Made by a program: the position numbers and the translations under genes. Source: Mycolicibacter heraklionensis (GTDB lineage Bacteria > Actinomycetota > Actinomycetes > Mycobacteriales > Mycobacteriaceae). From it: a stretch of 64,000 nucleotides of DNA. Location of the stretch: NCBI GenBank assembly GCA_001673575.1, contig LZME01000115.1, forward strand, positions 18,793 through 82,792, written 5' to 3'. Within the stretch, counting starts at the first letter, position 1, and the number at the start of each line of letters is the position of its first letter. The notes below the pieces were generated by a model that was given only the letters and a program-made list of their open reading frames with translations, did no database searches and was not told the origin of the DNA. This document shows, one piece after another, positions 49,745 to 59,620 of the stretch.

Positions 49745-49750
49745 TAGACT
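49745..49750 (+). promoter_or_regulatory. Candidate -10 of the secY-adk-map promoter
   Basis: TAGACT is identical to the -10 of the spc promoter. No good -35 lies 17 bp upstream (GCGGTG). It gives a leader of about 140 nt. Confidence 0.4.
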
Positions 49751-49812
49751 GCTGACGCGCTTAAGACACGCGTGGCCTCGTCGTGATCGGCCGGCACGTG
49801 GACGCGAAAACG

Positions 49813-49834
49813 CAGGACTAACCCAGGACTAACC
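49813..49834 (+). repeat. 11-bp tandem repeat in the secY leader
   Basis: CAGGACTAACC occurs twice with no gap (49813-49823 and 49824-49834), inside the inferred 5' untranslated region. Confidence 0.8.
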
Positions 49835-49899
49835 GGGGCTGGGACACAACAGCCCATTGGAACGCCGCGACCGGACCTCGGCTGCGCAGGAGGAGAAGA

Positions 49900-51231
49900 G
49901 TGTTCTCGGCTTTCATCTCATCACTGCGGACGGTCGACCTGAGGCGCAAGATCTTGTTCGCGCTGGGCATCATCGTGGTGTACCGCCTGGGAGCCGCGAT
50001 CCCGTCGCCCGGCGTCGACTACCAGAACGTGCAGCAGTGCATCAAGGAAGTCAGCGGTGGCGACGCCGCGCAGGTGTACTCACTGATCAACCTGTTCTCC
50101 GGCGGCGCACTGCTGCAGCTGACGGTGTTTGCCATCGGCGTGATGCCTTACATCACCGCCAGCATCATCGTGCAGCTGCTCACCGTGGTGATCCCGCGCT
50201 TCGAGGAACTGCGTAAAGAAGGCCAGTCCGGCCAGAACAAGATGACGCAGTACACCCGTTATCTGACGGTTGCCCTGGCTGTTCTGCAGGCCACCAGCAT
50301 CGTGGCGCTGGCCGCCAACGGCGGATTGCTGCAGACCTGCAGCCTGCGCCACGACATCATCTCCGACCACAGCATCTTCACCCTGATCGTGATCGTGCTG
50401 GTGATGACCTCCGGCGCGGTGCTGGTGATGTGGCTCGGCGAGCTCATCACCGAGCGCGGCATCGGCAACGGCATGTCGCTGCTGATCTTCGTCGGTATCG
50501 CCGCCCGCATTCCGATCGAGGGCAAGACCATCCTCGACTCCCGCGGCGCCGTGGTGTTCACCATGGTCTGCCTGGCCGCGTTGGCCATCGTCGTCGGCGT
50601 GGTCTTCGTGGAGCAGGGCCAGCGCCGTATCCCGGTGCAGTACGCCAAGCGCATGGTGGGCCGGCGCATGTACGGCGGCACCTCGACGTACCTGCCGCTG
50701 AAGGTCAACCAGGCCGGCGTTATCCCGGTCATCTTCGCCTCGTCGCTGATCTACATTCCGCAGCTGATCACCCAGCTGGTCCACAGTGGCAGCGGCGGCC
50801 CCGGCAACAGCTGGTGGGACAAGTTCGTCAGCACCTACCTGTCTGACCCGTCCAACTTCGTCTACATCGCGCTGTACTTCGGGCTGATCATCTTCTTCAC
50901 GTACTTCTACGTGTCGATCACGTTCAACCCCGACGAGCGGGCCGACGAGATGAAGAAGTTCGGCGGTTTCATTCCGGGCATCCGGCCGGGACGCCCGACG
51001 GCGGACTATCTGCGCTATGTGCTCAGCCGGATCACGCTGCCTGGCTCGATCTACCTTGGCGTCATCTCGGTCCTGCCCAACCTGTTCCTGCACATGGGCA
51101 GTTCGGGCACCGTTCAGAACCTGCCGTTCGGCGGCACCGCGGTGCTGATCATGATCGGCGTCGGTCTGGACACGGTGAAGCAGATCGAGAGCCAGCTCAT
51201 GCAGCGCAACTACGAAGGGTTCCTCAAGTGA
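49900..51231 (+). CDS. secY: Protein translocase channel SecY
   Basis: 443-residue ten-helix membrane protein forming the Sec channel with SecE and Sec[30 protein letters not shown] and the cytoplasmic loop [11 protein letters not shown] are conserved. GTG 49900 has AGGAGG six bases ahead. Its stop overlaps the adk GTG by four bases. Confidence 0.99.
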   Translation: MFSAFISSLRTVDLRRKILFALGIIVVYRLGAAIPSPGVDYQNVQQCIKEVSGGDAAQVYSLINLFSGGALLQLTVFAIGVMPYITASIIVQLLTVVIPRFEELRKEGQSGQNKMTQYTRYLTVALAVLQATSIVALAANGGLLQTCSLRHDIISDHSIFTLIVIVLVMTSGAVLVMWLGELITERGIGNGMSLLIFVGIAARIPIEGKTILDSRGAVVFTMVCLAALAIVVGVVFVEQGQRRIPVQYAKRMVGRRMYGGTSTYLPLKVNQAGVIPVIFASSLIYIPQLITQLVHSGSGGPGNSWWDKFVSTYLSDPSNFVYIALYFGLIIFFTYFYVSITFNPDERADEMKKFGGFIPGIRPGRPTADYLRYVLSRITLPGSIYLGVISVLPNLFLHMGSSGTVQNLPFGGTAVLIMIGVGLDTVKQIESQLMQRNYEGFLK

Positions 51232-51779
51232 GAGTCGTACTGCTGGGACCGCCGGGAGCCGGCAAGGGCACCCAGGCGGCGAAGCTGGCGGAGAAGCTGG
51301 GCGTCCCGCAGATCTCCACCGGCGATCTGTTCCGCCACAACATCGCCGAGGGCACCGAGCTGGGCAAGCAGGCCAAGCAGTACCTCGATGCCGGAGACCT
51401 GGTGCCGCCGGAGCTGACCAACGCGCTGGTGGACGACCGGCTCGACCAGCCCGACGCCGCCAACGGGTTCATCCTGGACGGCTACCCCCGTTCGGTGGAG
51501 CAGGCCGAGGCGCTGCACACCATGCTGGAGCGCCGCCAGACCAAGCTGGATGCGGTGCTCGAGTTCCGGGTCACCGAGAGCGAACTGCTCAAGCGGCTCA
51601 AGGAACGTGGCCGCGCCGACGACACCGCCGATGTCATCCACAACCGCATGATGGTCTACCGCGAGGAGACCACGCCGTTGTTGGACTACTACCAGGACGA
51701 ACACGACCTGCACGTGGTGGACGCGCTCGGCACGCTCGATGAGGTGTTCACCCGCGCCCTGAACGCCCTGGGCCAGTAG
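51228..51779 (+). CDS. adk: Adenylate kinase
   Basis: 183 residues, the short form without the zinc-LID insertion, as in M. tuberculosis. P-loop [10 protein letters not shown], the NMP-binding STGDLFR and the conserved [10 protein letters not shown] are present. Balances ATP, ADP and AMP. The GTG start overlaps secY and the last base of the stop is the first of map. Confidence 0.99.
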   Translation: MRVVLLGPPGAGKGTQAAKLAEKLGVPQISTGDLFRHNIAEGTELGKQAKQYLDAGDLVPPELTNALVDDRLDQPDAANGFILDGYPRSVEQAEALHTMLERRQTKLDAVLEFRVTESELLKRLKERGRADDTADVIHNRMMVYREETTPLLDYYQDEHDLHVVDALGTLDEVFTRALNALGQ

Positions 51780-52582
51780 TGGTCGGGTGGGCGAAGCGGC
51801 GCAAAGCGGTGCCGCATCGCAGCCCCGGTGAGCTCGACGCGATGGCTGCGGCGGGCGCCGTCGTCGCCGCCGCACTGGCCGCAGTCCGCGAAGCGGCGGC
51901 CGTCGGCGTCTCGACTCTGCAGCTGGACGAGATCGCCGAATCGGTGATCCGGGACGCGGGTGCCACGCCCTCGTTCCTGGGCTACCACGGCTTCCCGGCC
52001 TCGATCTGCAGCTCCGTCAACGACCGGGTGGTGCACGGCATCCCCACGGCGGCCGAGGTGTTGGCAGCCGGCGACCTGGTGTCCATCGACTGCGGTGCGA
52101 TCCTGGACGGCTGGCACGGCGACGCCGCGGTCACCTTCGGGATCGGGACGCTGAGTGCCGCCGACGAAAACCTGTCCGCGGCGACCCGGCAGGCGATGGA
52201 GGCCGGTATCGCGGCGATGGTGGTGGGTAACCGACTCAGCGACGTGTCCCACGCCATCGAAATGGGCGCCCGGGCCGCGTCGACTCAGTTCAAGCGCTCG
52301 TTCGGCATCGTTGCCGGCTACGGCGGCCACGGGATCGGCCGCCAGATGCACATGGATCCCTTCCTGCCCAACGAGGGATCGCCGGGCCGCGGCCCGCTGC
52401 TGGTGGCGGGCTCGGTGCTGGCCATCGAGCCGATGCTTACCCTGGGCACCGACCAGACCGTGATCCTCGAAGACGAGTGGACCGTCGTCACCGCCGACGG
52501 GTCACGCGCCGCGCACTGGGAACACAGCGTCGCGGTGACCGAGGACGGGCCCCGGATTCTGACCAGCCCGGCCGCCGGCTGA
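51779..52582 (+). CDS. map: Methionine aminopeptidase
   Basis: 267-residue type I enzyme removing the initiator methionine. The five metal ligands are found in order: [14 protein letters not shown] (two Asp), [10 protein letters not shown] (His), LAIEPML (Glu) and WEHSVAVTE (Glu). GTG 51779 overlaps the adk stop by one base. It closes the secY-adk-map operon. Confidence 0.98.
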   Translation: MVGWAKRRKAVPHRSPGELDAMAAAGAVVAAALAAVREAAAVGVSTLQLDEIAESVIRDAGATPSFLGYHGFPASICSSVNDRVVHGIPTAAEVLAAGDLVSIDCGAILDGWHGDAAVTFGIGTLSAADENLSAATRQAMEAGIAAMVVGNRLSDVSHAIEMGARAASTQFKRSFGIVAGYGGHGIGRQMHMDPFLPNEGSPGRGPLLVAGSVLAIEPMLTLGTDQTVILEDEWTVVTADGSRAAHWEHSVAVTEDGPRILTSPAAG

Positions 52583-52629
52583 CTCCGTAGGGGAATGAAC
52601 CAAACACCCCGCTGAACCGTGTCACCACG

Positions 52630-53850
52630 GTGAAGGTGCGAGCCTTGAACGCGGCCTTGCGCGTCCTGGTGGTCGGCGCGGGTGTGGCGGGGATTTCCCT
52701 TGCTCGCGGGCTGCTGCGCGACGGCCACGACGTCACCGTTTTCGAGCAGCGGCCGCACCTTCAGCCCGGCGGCGGTGCCGTGACCATCTGGTCCAACGGC
52801 GCGACGGTGCTGGGGCAGCTCGGCGTGGACATGGCCGGAGCCGGGCAGCCGTTGTCTGCGGTCCAGGTGACGACGTCCTCCGGCCGCCCGCTGGCCACCC
52901 TCGACATGACCGCGATGGCGCGCGGACTGGGTGCACCGGTTCGGATGGTCCCGCGCCGGGTGCTGCTGGAACGCCTGCTGGATGACTTTCCGGCCGAGCG
53001 CATTCGATGCAATGCCCGCGTGGTGGGCGTGAGCGGTACCGACGGCGAGGCGCGCGTGGACTTCGACGATGGGAGCTCGGTCCGCGGCGATCTGTTGGTC
53101 GGTGCCGACGGGCTGCATTCGATGGTGCGGGATCTCACCGACGCCCCACCGGCCAAGCCCACCGGTTGGAGCAGCTGGCAGGGACTGGTCAGCCTCCCTC
53201 ACCTTGTCGCCGACAAACGGGTGGCGCTGATGATCGTCGGCAGGCACGGGAACCTTGGACTGTGGCCGGCCGGTGGCCCTGAGCTGCAGTGGTGGTTCGA
53301 CCTGCCGTGGTCAGCGGACTTCGTTCGCCCGGCGTCCCCGATCGACATGATCCGTCAACAGTTTTCCGGCTGGTCCGCTCCGGTGGATCGCGTGCTGGCT
53401 GCCTTGACCGACGACGACCTGGCCGGCTCGCCCTACCCGCATTTTCGCCACCCGGTTCCTGGTGCAGGCCGGGGTGTGGTCACCCTGATCGGCGACGCGT
53501 CACACACCATGCCGCCCACCATGGCGCAGGGAACCAACCAGGCGCTGCTCGACATCATGGTGCTGTGTAAGGCGCTGGCTGATCTTCCGCCGGCACCCTC
53601 GCCTGATGATCTGGCGCGCGCGTTGCGCTGGTATGAGAACACGCGCCGCCGCAAAGTGGCGGCGGTGTCGCGGGTAACGGCGCTGCAGCTGTCGCACAGC
53701 GAGCTGGTGCTGCGACCGGCGGCGTTCATCCCGGACCGATTGCACACCTGGGGGATGACCATGTTTCTGCGCTCGGTCAGCCACCGCCGGATATCGGCTG
53801 AGATCAGCCGCGGCCTCGGGCTGGCCGATATCAGTCCCATCGTCGGCTAG
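52630..53850 (+). CDS. FAD-dependent aromatic-type monooxygenase
   Basis: 406 residues in the p-hydroxybenzoate/salicylate-hydroxylase-like flavoprotein class. Rossmann motif VLVVGAGVAGISLARGL, DLLVGADGLHSMVRD (the DG motif) and GDASHTMPPTMAQGTNQAL (second FAD motif) are all present. GTG 52630 or GTG 52636 may start it. In M. tuberculosis map is followed by sigL, so this is a lineage-specific insertion. Substrate unknown; it may modify a small aromatic or polyketide. Confidence 0.9.
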   Translation: MKVRALNAALRVLVVGAGVAGISLARGLLRDGHDVTVFEQRPHLQPGGGAVTIWSNGATVLGQLGVDMAGAGQPLSAVQVTTSSGRPLATLDMTAMARGLGAPVRMVPRRVLLERLLDDFPAERIRCNARVVGVSGTDGEARVDFDDGSSVRGDLLVGADGLHSMVRDLTDAPPAKPTGWSSWQGLVSLPHLVADKRVALMIVGRHGNLGLWPAGGPELQWWFDLPWSADFVRPASPIDMIRQQFSGWSAPVDRVLAALTDDDLAGSPYPHFRHPVPGAGRGVVTLIGDASHTMPPTMAQGTNQALLDIMVLCKALADLPPAPSPDDLARALRWYENTRRRKVAAVSRVTALQLSHSELVLRPAAFIPDRLHTWGMTMFLRSVSHRRISAEISRGLGLADISPIVG

Positions 53851-53884
53851 CCAACAGATCGCAGCCATAAAGGAGGGCGGACCG

Positions 53885-54544
53885 ATGTCGCTTCCCGCGC
53901 CTGAAGATGTGGCCGTGCGTCTCGTCTCGCCGGCACCGGCGGAACCGGTACGGGTGCGCGGTGAATTCGACGACCCCTCGCGCTGGCTCTGGCTGTTCAA
54001 GTGGTGCGTGCTGGCCACCCCGCACTACCCGATTCTGATCCTGCTGTATCTGTCCTACCTTCCGCTGACTTTCGTTGCCGGAGTAGCGATTCTGATCACC
54101 GGTCGCTATCCGCGCCCGATCTTCGACTTCAATGTGGGTGTGCTGCGATGGTCGTGGCGGGTCATGAACTACCGGTTTCCGATGAACAGCACCGACCGAT
54201 ACCCGCCGTTCACGCTGGCGTCTCGGCCCGACTATCCGGCCGACCTGCACGTTGACTACCCCGAACGGCTCGAGCGCCGGGCGGTCCTGGTCAAATCGTG
54301 GTTGTTGGGGTTGCCGCAGATCCTGATGTGTTGGGCGCTGGAACCCGCGTTGCAGTTGCTGTGCGTGATCACAGCGGTGACATTGTTGGGCACCGGCACA
54401 ATCCCGGTCGGCATGTCGGGCCTGCTGTTGGGAATCGTTCGGTGGCGTTATCGGGTAGCGGTGTACGTCTCCTTGATGCGTGATGAGTATCCGCCTTTCC
54501 GGCTGGATCAGGGCGAGCTGTGGACTACCGATGTCGCGCCGTAA
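53885..54544 (+). CDS. DUF4389 membrane protein
   Basis: 219 residues with hydrophobic helices at about 42-70 and 150-180 and repeated RYPPFTL/EYPPFRL segments after each hydrophobic block, matching DUF4389 proteins. AGGAGG lies eight bases ahead of the ATG. The 3' end overlaps the methyltransferase by 14 bases. Function unknown. Confidence 0.82.
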   Translation: MSLPAPEDVAVRLVSPAPAEPVRVRGEFDDPSRWLWLFKWCVLATPHYPILILLYLSYLPLTFVAGVAILITGRYPRPIFDFNVGVLRWSWRVMNYRFPMNSTDRYPPFTLASRPDYPADLHVDYPERLERRAVLVKSWLLGLPQILMCWALEPALQLLCVITAVTLLGTGTIPVGMSGLLLGIVRWRYRVAVYVSLMRDEYPPFRLDQGELWTTDVAP

Positions 54545-55214
54545 CCCGTTGTTCCCGTATGTGTATCGACTCGGAATGCCGTTCTTCGACCGGCTGTTCT
54601 ATCGCCGGTACCGGCGTACAGCCATGAGCTACGCGATGGGCCGGCTGTTGATGATCGGACTCGGTCCCGGTGCGGATCTGATGTTTCTGCCCGCGGCGGT
54701 GACGTCGGTCGCGGCCGTCGAACCGGAGCCTGCGATGCGCCGGATGGCCGCCGCCATCGCGCGCCGCCACGGCATCCCGGTGGATATCGTCGACGGAGTC
54801 GGTGAGTCGATTCCCTTCCCAGACAACAGTTTCGATTCGGTACACGTCGGTCTCGTGCTGTGCTCGGTCGACGACGTCGATGCCACCCTCGGCGAGATTC
54901 GCCGGGTGTTGGCCCCAGGCGGCCGGCTGGTGGTACTCGAGCATGTCCGTGGTGACGGCGCGATGGGCCGATTCCAGGATCTGATCGCGAACCCGTGGGC
55001 ATGGCTGGCGTCCGGCTGCCGGCCGAACCGCCGGACGCTGGTCGCCATCGCCGCAGCAGGATTCGACACCACCGCGCTGACCAGCATTCGACGTACTCCG
55101 GTGCCGCCGCCGTGCACACCGCAGCTGCTGGGGTTCGCCACCGTGCTGGGTGAACCGCCGAGGAGGCGTGAACGTGGGCTAGGTAACGTCGAAAGATTGG
55201 AGTTCCCACCATGA
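54531..55214 (+). CDS. Class I SAM-dependent methyltransferase
   Basis: 227 residues of the UbiE/phospholipid-methyltransferase-like type: MIGLGPGADLMFLP as SAM loop, PFPDNSFDSVHVGLVLCSV and RVLAPGGRLVVLEHV. ATG 54531 lies inside the end of the DUF4389 gene, so the pair is coupled. The stop overlaps the next ATG by four bases. Substrate unknown; a lipid or quinone is typical. Confidence 0.87.
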   Translation: MSRRNPLFPYVYRLGMPFFDRLFYRRYRRTAMSYAMGRLLMIGLGPGADLMFLPAAVTSVAAVEPEPAMRRMAAAIARRHGIPVDIVDGVGESIPFPDNSFDSVHVGLVLCSVDDVDATLGEIRRVLAPGGRLVVLEHVRGDGAMGRFQDLIANPWAWLASGCRPNRRTLVAIAAAGFDTTALTSIRRTPVPPPCTPQLLGFATVLGEPPRRRERGLGNVERLEFPP

Positions 55215-55705
55215 GTAGAACAGTTGTGAGCCGCTGCCGGGCGGCGATCGGTGCCGGCGCCTTTTTGGTCGCTGCGCTCGCCCCGTTGACGATCAGCTCC
55301 CCGGCCCATGCGGACGGGGGCGGTCGCAGTGTGGGCGCCGACTCCTGGATCTTCGGTGATGTCGGCGACCCGGGTGCTGCGCTGTCCTCGGTGGTCGACG
55401 ATCCGGACTTCATCAGTCGCACTACCGATTTCGGGCTGTTCACCCTCACCTCTGCGGGCGACCCTGACGACGACAATTATGTTGCGGTCGTCCTGCAAAC
55501 CCCGCTCTTCACCGACATTCTGACGTCAGGAACCGACCCGGAGGACAATCTGGGATTCGGGGCCGCGAGCATCGGGGTGGCCGGGGAGACGGTCAACACG
55601 TTCATCGTTCCGGACAACCCGGACCTGGACTTTACCTTCTCGTTGCCGTTCACCGATCCGTTCGCCGCGCTGTTCATTGACCTCATTGAGCTCGGTCTCG
55701 TCTGA
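55211..55705 (+). CDS. Small secreted protein of unknown function
   Basis: 164 residues. Signal peptide MSRTVVSRCRAAIGAGAF... ending SSPAHA, cleavage before DGGG. The mature protein is acidic and rich in Asp, Phe and Thr (TSAGDPDDDNYVAVVLQTP, PDNPDLDFTFSLPFTDPF) and has no cysteine. No family recognised. ATG overlaps the methyltransferase stop (ATGA), so export of this protein may belong to the same process. Confidence 0.78.
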   Translation: MSRTVVSRCRAAIGAGAFLVAALAPLTISSPAHADGGGRSVGADSWIFGDVGDPGAALSSVVDDPDFISRTTDFGLFTLTSAGDPDDDNYVAVVLQTPLFTDILTSGTDPEDNLGFGAASIGVAGETVNTFIVPDNPDLDFTFSLPFTDPFAALFIDLIELGLV

Positions 55706-55720
55706 GGACGTTATTCCGCC

Positions 55721-58219
55721 CTATTCGCTGGACACCGCGTCGATGATGTTGAGCCGGGCGGCTCGTCGTGCCGGCGGCACCGAGCCGAGCAGGCTGATCG
55801 CCACCGCGCCCACGGCGTAGGCCGGTGCTGCCGCGCTCGGTTGGAACGTGACGGTGAAATTCATGATCTCGGCACTGACCAGACTGTAGAGCCACTGATC
55901 GGTCAGACCGATCGCCAGCCCAACCAGGCCGCCGATCACACCGATGCCGGCCGCTTCGGCCAGCACCATCTGCAGGGTGAAGCGGCGATTGGCGCCGATC
56001 GCCCGCAGCACACCGATCTCGCGGCGACGTTCGAGCACCGAGAGCGTCAAGGTGGTGAACAAGGCCACCGCGGCGACGAACACCACGATGAGCAGCACCG
56101 CATTGGCGATCACCATGCTCTGACGCAGTGGCGCCTCGAGGCCCGCCAGAGCGGTACGACCGTCGTAGACGTAGTTCGGCTCGGGGACCACTCGGCGAAT
56201 GTCGGTGCGCAGCCGCGCCGTATCGACCCCGTCGGCGGCGGTCACCTGCAGCGTGGTCACCGCCGGGCGATCGAACCAGGAGCGTAATTGGTCGAGGCCG
56301 ATCCCGACGGTTCCGATGACCGTGGAGAAGTACGGCACCAGCGCCAGCACCGCCGCCTGCCGAGGGCCGCGCGGTGTCTGCAGATGCAACTCGTCGCCAA
56401 CCCGTACCCCCAGGGTGGTACCCAGGTTCTGCGACAGCACCACGCCCCGGCCGTCGAGCACGTCGCGACGCGTCTGGTCACCGAGTGCGCGAAACAGCGG
56501 ATCGGCCGACCCGGGGGAGAATCCGTCGAGCATCACCCGGGTGCCACCGATCACCGCAAATCCGTAGGCGCCCGGGCTGACCCGGTCTACTCCCGGTACC
56601 GCTGCCACGCGATCCTCCAGGCCCTGCGGCAGCGCGTCGGTGGGAAAGCTGTCCGGTGGGTTCGCGCTGACCCACACGTCGACTCCCGCGACTGGCGCGA
56701 AGATGGCGCGCGCGGAGGAGATCATGTCGTTGTCGGTGCCGGTGATCACCACGGTGGTGACCACGGCGATCTGTACGGTCATCACGGTGGCCCACACCCG
56801 CCGCGGCGCACGCTCGATCGTCGCGGCCCCGACCGCGCCGACCGTCCCGAAGGTGCGGGCCGCAGCGGCCGCCGCGGCGACCAGGGATGCGGTGAGGGCA
56901 AAGCCAAGGGTGATCTCGGCGCAGAACACCGCGATCATCGCCGCCAGGGAGGTGGCGCCGCGATGGCCCACGATGATGAACAACGACACCGTGATCACCG
57001 CGACGGCCACGACTCCGGTCACCGTCCGCAGCCGGCGTGGGACGGTGTCGGCGGTGGAAGTCCCGACCGGTGCCAACGCCTCGATCGGCGACACCTTGTA
57101 GACCTGTCGCGCCGCCATGGCCGCGGCGGTCACGCTGCTGAGCACCGTAGCGGCTATCGCGACCGGCAGTGCGTAACCGGGCAGCCAGTACTCGACCCGG
57201 GCTTCGAGTCCCTGCGTGATAGCCGGCGGCAGTCGGCGGATGGCCAAGTGGCCCAGGAATATTCCTAAGACCGCGCCGATGGCTCCGCCCAGCACGCCGA
57301 GGGCCGCGGCTTCACCGATCAGGTCCGTGACGATGGTGGAGCGGCGGCCCCCGATCGCGCGCAGTGTCGAGATGGCCGGGCGGCGTTGGGCGATCGCCAT
57401 GGTCATGGTGGTGTAGACCAGAAACGCGCCGACCACCAACGCAACCGCCGCGCCCATCAGTGCCATGTAGTTCATCAGCTTGACGCCGTCGCCGGCGCGA
57501 GTGGCGCGCATCCGTGGTTCGGCGACGATCGCCCGCCCGTTGACGGCGGAGGTCACCGCGGTGCGTACCGCGGCGGCGTCCGTGCCCGGCTTGGTGGTGA
57601 TCAGTATCGAATCGAGCTGGCCGAGTCGGCCGGTGATGTTCTGCGCCAAGGCAAGTGGGGCCAGCACATAGTTGCCGCCGTTGAGATCGGCGAGATGCTT
57701 GCCGGTGAGTACCTGCGTCACCGTGACCCAGGTCGTGCCCAGCCGGAAACCGTCTCCTTTGCCGTGGCCCACGCCGGGCCCGACCTGCACGCCGCTCGGT
57801 GTCGCCGATGGCCCCGTCGGCGGATGAGCCAGCGCGTCGGCCAATGCGCCGGCCAGGGCCACGCTGCTGGCATCCGCGCCGAACAACAGCATTGGCCCGG
57901 TGGCCGTGGGGGTGGTTGCCCGGATCAGCGGCGCCGCGGTCGCGACGCCGGGAACACGGGCCACCTCGGCGGCCAGTGAGTCGGGAAATCCGGCATCGGT
58001 GACGCCGGACACCTCGAGTGTGGCGATCCCGGCGATCCCATCGGAGAGCCGATTCACCGAACCGGTGATCGACCCGAAGATGCCCAGCACCGCAACCAGA
58101 TACATCGCCGACACGGCCATGACGGTGACCGAGGCGAGGGTGCGCCGCCGGTGTACGGCCAGTTCGCGCAGGCTGAACAGCCGAAGTCGGCTCGCGGTGG
58201 CGGCGATCGCCGACATCAT
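55721..58219 (-). CDS. MacB/FtsX-type ABC transporter permease
   Basis: 832 residues. Two FtsX-like halves, each with a large extracytoplasmic domain after a first helix and three closely spaced helices after it; the second half ends near VVFVAAVALFTTLTLSVLERRREIGVLRAIGANR. The RREIGVLRAIG and RRPAISTLRAIGGRR segments are the coupling-helix motifs. It overlaps the ATPase gene by four bases. Such exporters act on lipids, lipoproteins or peptides; the cargo is unknown. Confidence 0.92.
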   Translation of the reverse strand: MMSAIAATASRLRLFSLRELAVHRRRTLASVTVMAVSAMYLVAVLGIFGSITGSVNRLSDGIAGIATLEVSGVTDAGFPDSLAAEVARVPGVATAAPLIRATTPTATGPMLLFGADASSVALAGALADALAHPPTGPSATPSGVQVGPGVGHGKGDGFRLGTTWVTVTQVLTGKHLADLNGGNYVLAPLALAQNITGRLGQLDSILITTKPGTDAAAVRTAVTSAVNGRAIVAEPRMRATRAGDGVKLMNYMALMGAAVALVVGAFLVYTTMTMAIAQRRPAISTLRAIGGRRSTIVTDLIGEAAALGVLGGAIGAVLGIFLGHLAIRRLPPAITQGLEARVEYWLPGYALPVAIAATVLSSVTAAAMAARQVYKVSPIEALAPVGTSTADTVPRRLRTVTGVVAVAVITVSLFIIVGHRGATSLAAMIAVFCAEITLGFALTASLVAAAAAAARTFGTVGAVGAATIERAPRRVWATVMTVQIAVVTTVVITGTDNDMISSARAIFAPVAGVDVWVSANPPDSFPTDALPQGLEDRVAAVPGVDRVSPGAYGFAVIGGTRVMLDGFSPGSADPLFRALGDQTRRDVLDGRGVVLSQNLGTTLGVRVGDELHLQTPRGPRQAAVLALVPYFSTVIGTVGIGLDQLRSWFDRPAVTTLQVTAADGVDTARLRTDIRRVVPEPNYVYDGRTALAGLEAPLRQSMVIANAVLLIVVFVAAVALFTTLTLSVLERRREIGVLRAIGANRRFTLQMVLAEAAGIGVIGGLVGLAIGLTDQWLYSLVSAEIMNFTVTFQPSAAAPAYAVGAVAISLLGSVPPARRAARLNIIDAVSSE

Positions 58220-59013
58220 CGCCGGACCGTCGCCCGTTCGTGGCGCGGCGACCCGTTGCGTTCGTGGCGCAGCGAGCCGCGGTCTGAACCCACCCGGCCG
58301 TCCTGCAGGCTGATCACCCGGTCGGTGGCTGCCGCGGCATCGCGGTCATGGGTCACCATCACCACCATCCGGGAGCGGCCGCCCTCGTGCGCCACCTCGG
58401 AAAGCAGCCGCAGAATCGCGGCGCCCGTTGCGGAGTCGAGGTTTCCGGTGGGTTCGTCGGCGAGAATCAGCGACGGATCCATCATCAGGGCCCGCGCTAT
58501 CGCGACGCGCTGCAACTGGCCGCCGGACAGCTCCGCCGGACGGTGCTCGACCCGGTTGCCGAGCCCGACCCGCTCCAGCAAGCCGATCGCATCGTGCTTG
58601 ACCCGGTCCAGTCGGCTGCCGTCGAGGAGCTTCGGAACGGCTACGTTCTCCCACGCCGACAGGGTTGGCAGCAGGTTGAAGAACTGAAAGACGAACCCCA
58701 CTCGGTGCCGGCGAAACTCCGACGCCTGCTCGTCGCCGAGCCGGCCGATCTCGGCGCCGTCGAAGATGATCGACCCGCTGTCGGGGGAGTCCAGTGCCCC
58801 GAGCAGGTGCAGCAGTGTGCTCTTGCCCGCCCCTGACGGCCCGACGATCGATACGAACTGGCCGCCGGTGAGATGCAGGTTGATCCGGTCGAGTGCGCGC
58901 ACCCGTTGCCCGCCGATCCGGTACTCGCGGACGATGTCGCGCAGTTCGATGGTCAGCTCGCGCAGGCGCGACTGATCCCGATGAAGACCAAGATCGGTGT
59001 GCAAGGGCGTCAC
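58216..59013 (-). CDS. MacB-type ABC transporter ATP-binding protein
   Basis: 265 residues: Walker A GPSGAGKS, Q-loop FVFQFFNLLPTLS, signature LSGGQLQR, Walker B LILADEPTGN and switch His in VMVTHDRD. The MacB/LolD-type FNLLPTLSAWENV pattern pairs it with the downstream permease. GTG 59013 is the longest start; a later start is possible. First gene of a two-gene leftward operon. Confidence 0.93.
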   Translation of the reverse strand: MTPLHTDLGLHRDQSRLRELTIELRDIVREYRIGGQRVRALDRINLHLTGGQFVSIVGPSGAGKSTLLHLLGALDSPDSGSIIFDGAEIGRLGDEQASEFRRHRVGFVFQFFNLLPTLSAWENVAVPKLLDGSRLDRVKHDAIGLLERVGLGNRVEHRPAELSGGQLQRVAIARALMMDPSLILADEPTGNLDSATGAAILRLLSEVAHEGGRSRMVVMVTHDRDAAAATDRVISLQDGRVGSDRGSLRHERNGSPRHERATVRR

Positions 59014-59105
59014 TCCCTATCCGCGGGTTCTGATCCTTGACACGCTTGGCGAGGCTGTGTGGTTCAGCGTGGGGGACCGGGTGCCGGGAAATGCACCGAT
59101 GGACG

Positions 59106-59611
59106 CTAGGCCGCCGCGGCGTCGAGCAGTGTGCGCGCGGTGGTGTGGATCTGGCGGACGGCATCGTCGATGCCGCCCATCGGCTGCAGCAGGTGGGTCA
59201 GCGTCAGCCGGACATCGACCTCGACGATCGCATTCAGCTGAAGGTCGATTGCACCGGCGAGGATCGGTGTCGGTCTCACCGTCAGCAGCGGAGTCAGGCC
59301 CGCCTCGGCGTCGTTCTCGTGGGTCAGCGTGGCGGTGACCAGGGGATCATTGGCGGCCGCGCGCAGGGTGAAGGCGGCGCCGGCGGCCAGGCCGGCGGCG
59401 CCGTCGTCGGGAAGTGCGGGCCAGCTCAAAGGTGTGCTGGCCCGGTTGTCGGGCCGGTACCGCGCGGTGATCTACCAGTCCGACTACCTGGGCTGGACGA
59501 CCGCGGATCGCCGCGGATCTCGGCATAGACGACGACACCGTCAAAGGCGACCTGCACGACGCGCTGTGCGCATTGCGGGCTGGCCTCCCGACGGCCGGAA
59601 TCAACAGCTGA
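59106..59611 (-). pseudogene. Frameshifted gene remnant downstream of the type III PKS
   Basis: Two coding-like stretches in different frames, read leftward: one near 59560-59510 (VQVAFDGVVVYAEIRG) and one at about 59480-59106 (ITARYRPDNRAST...LLDAAAA, with a TTG at 59429 giving a 107-residue frame). In-frame TAG codons break the second stretch upstream, and a near-perfect 10-bp tandem duplication (59501-59520) sits at the break and would shift the frame. No family recognised. An intact short protein from 59429 remains possible. Confidence 0.4.
59501..59520. repeat. 10-bp tandem duplication in the gene remnant
   Basis: CCGCGGATCG is followed directly by CCGCGGATCT (nine of ten identical). 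Because ten is not a multiple of three, such a duplication would break a reading frame. Confidence 0.6.
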
Positions 59612-59620
59612 AGCGTCGGG

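Larger units (their letters stand above)
49574..49899. other. Divergent region between methyltransferases and secY
   Basis: 326 bases without a supported gene. It holds three CTAG tetranucleotides within 49592-49607, a TAGACT -10 candidate at 49745-49750 for secY, an exact 11-bp tandem repeat at 49813-49834 and the secY ribosome-binding site at 49888-49893. Confidence 0.5.
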
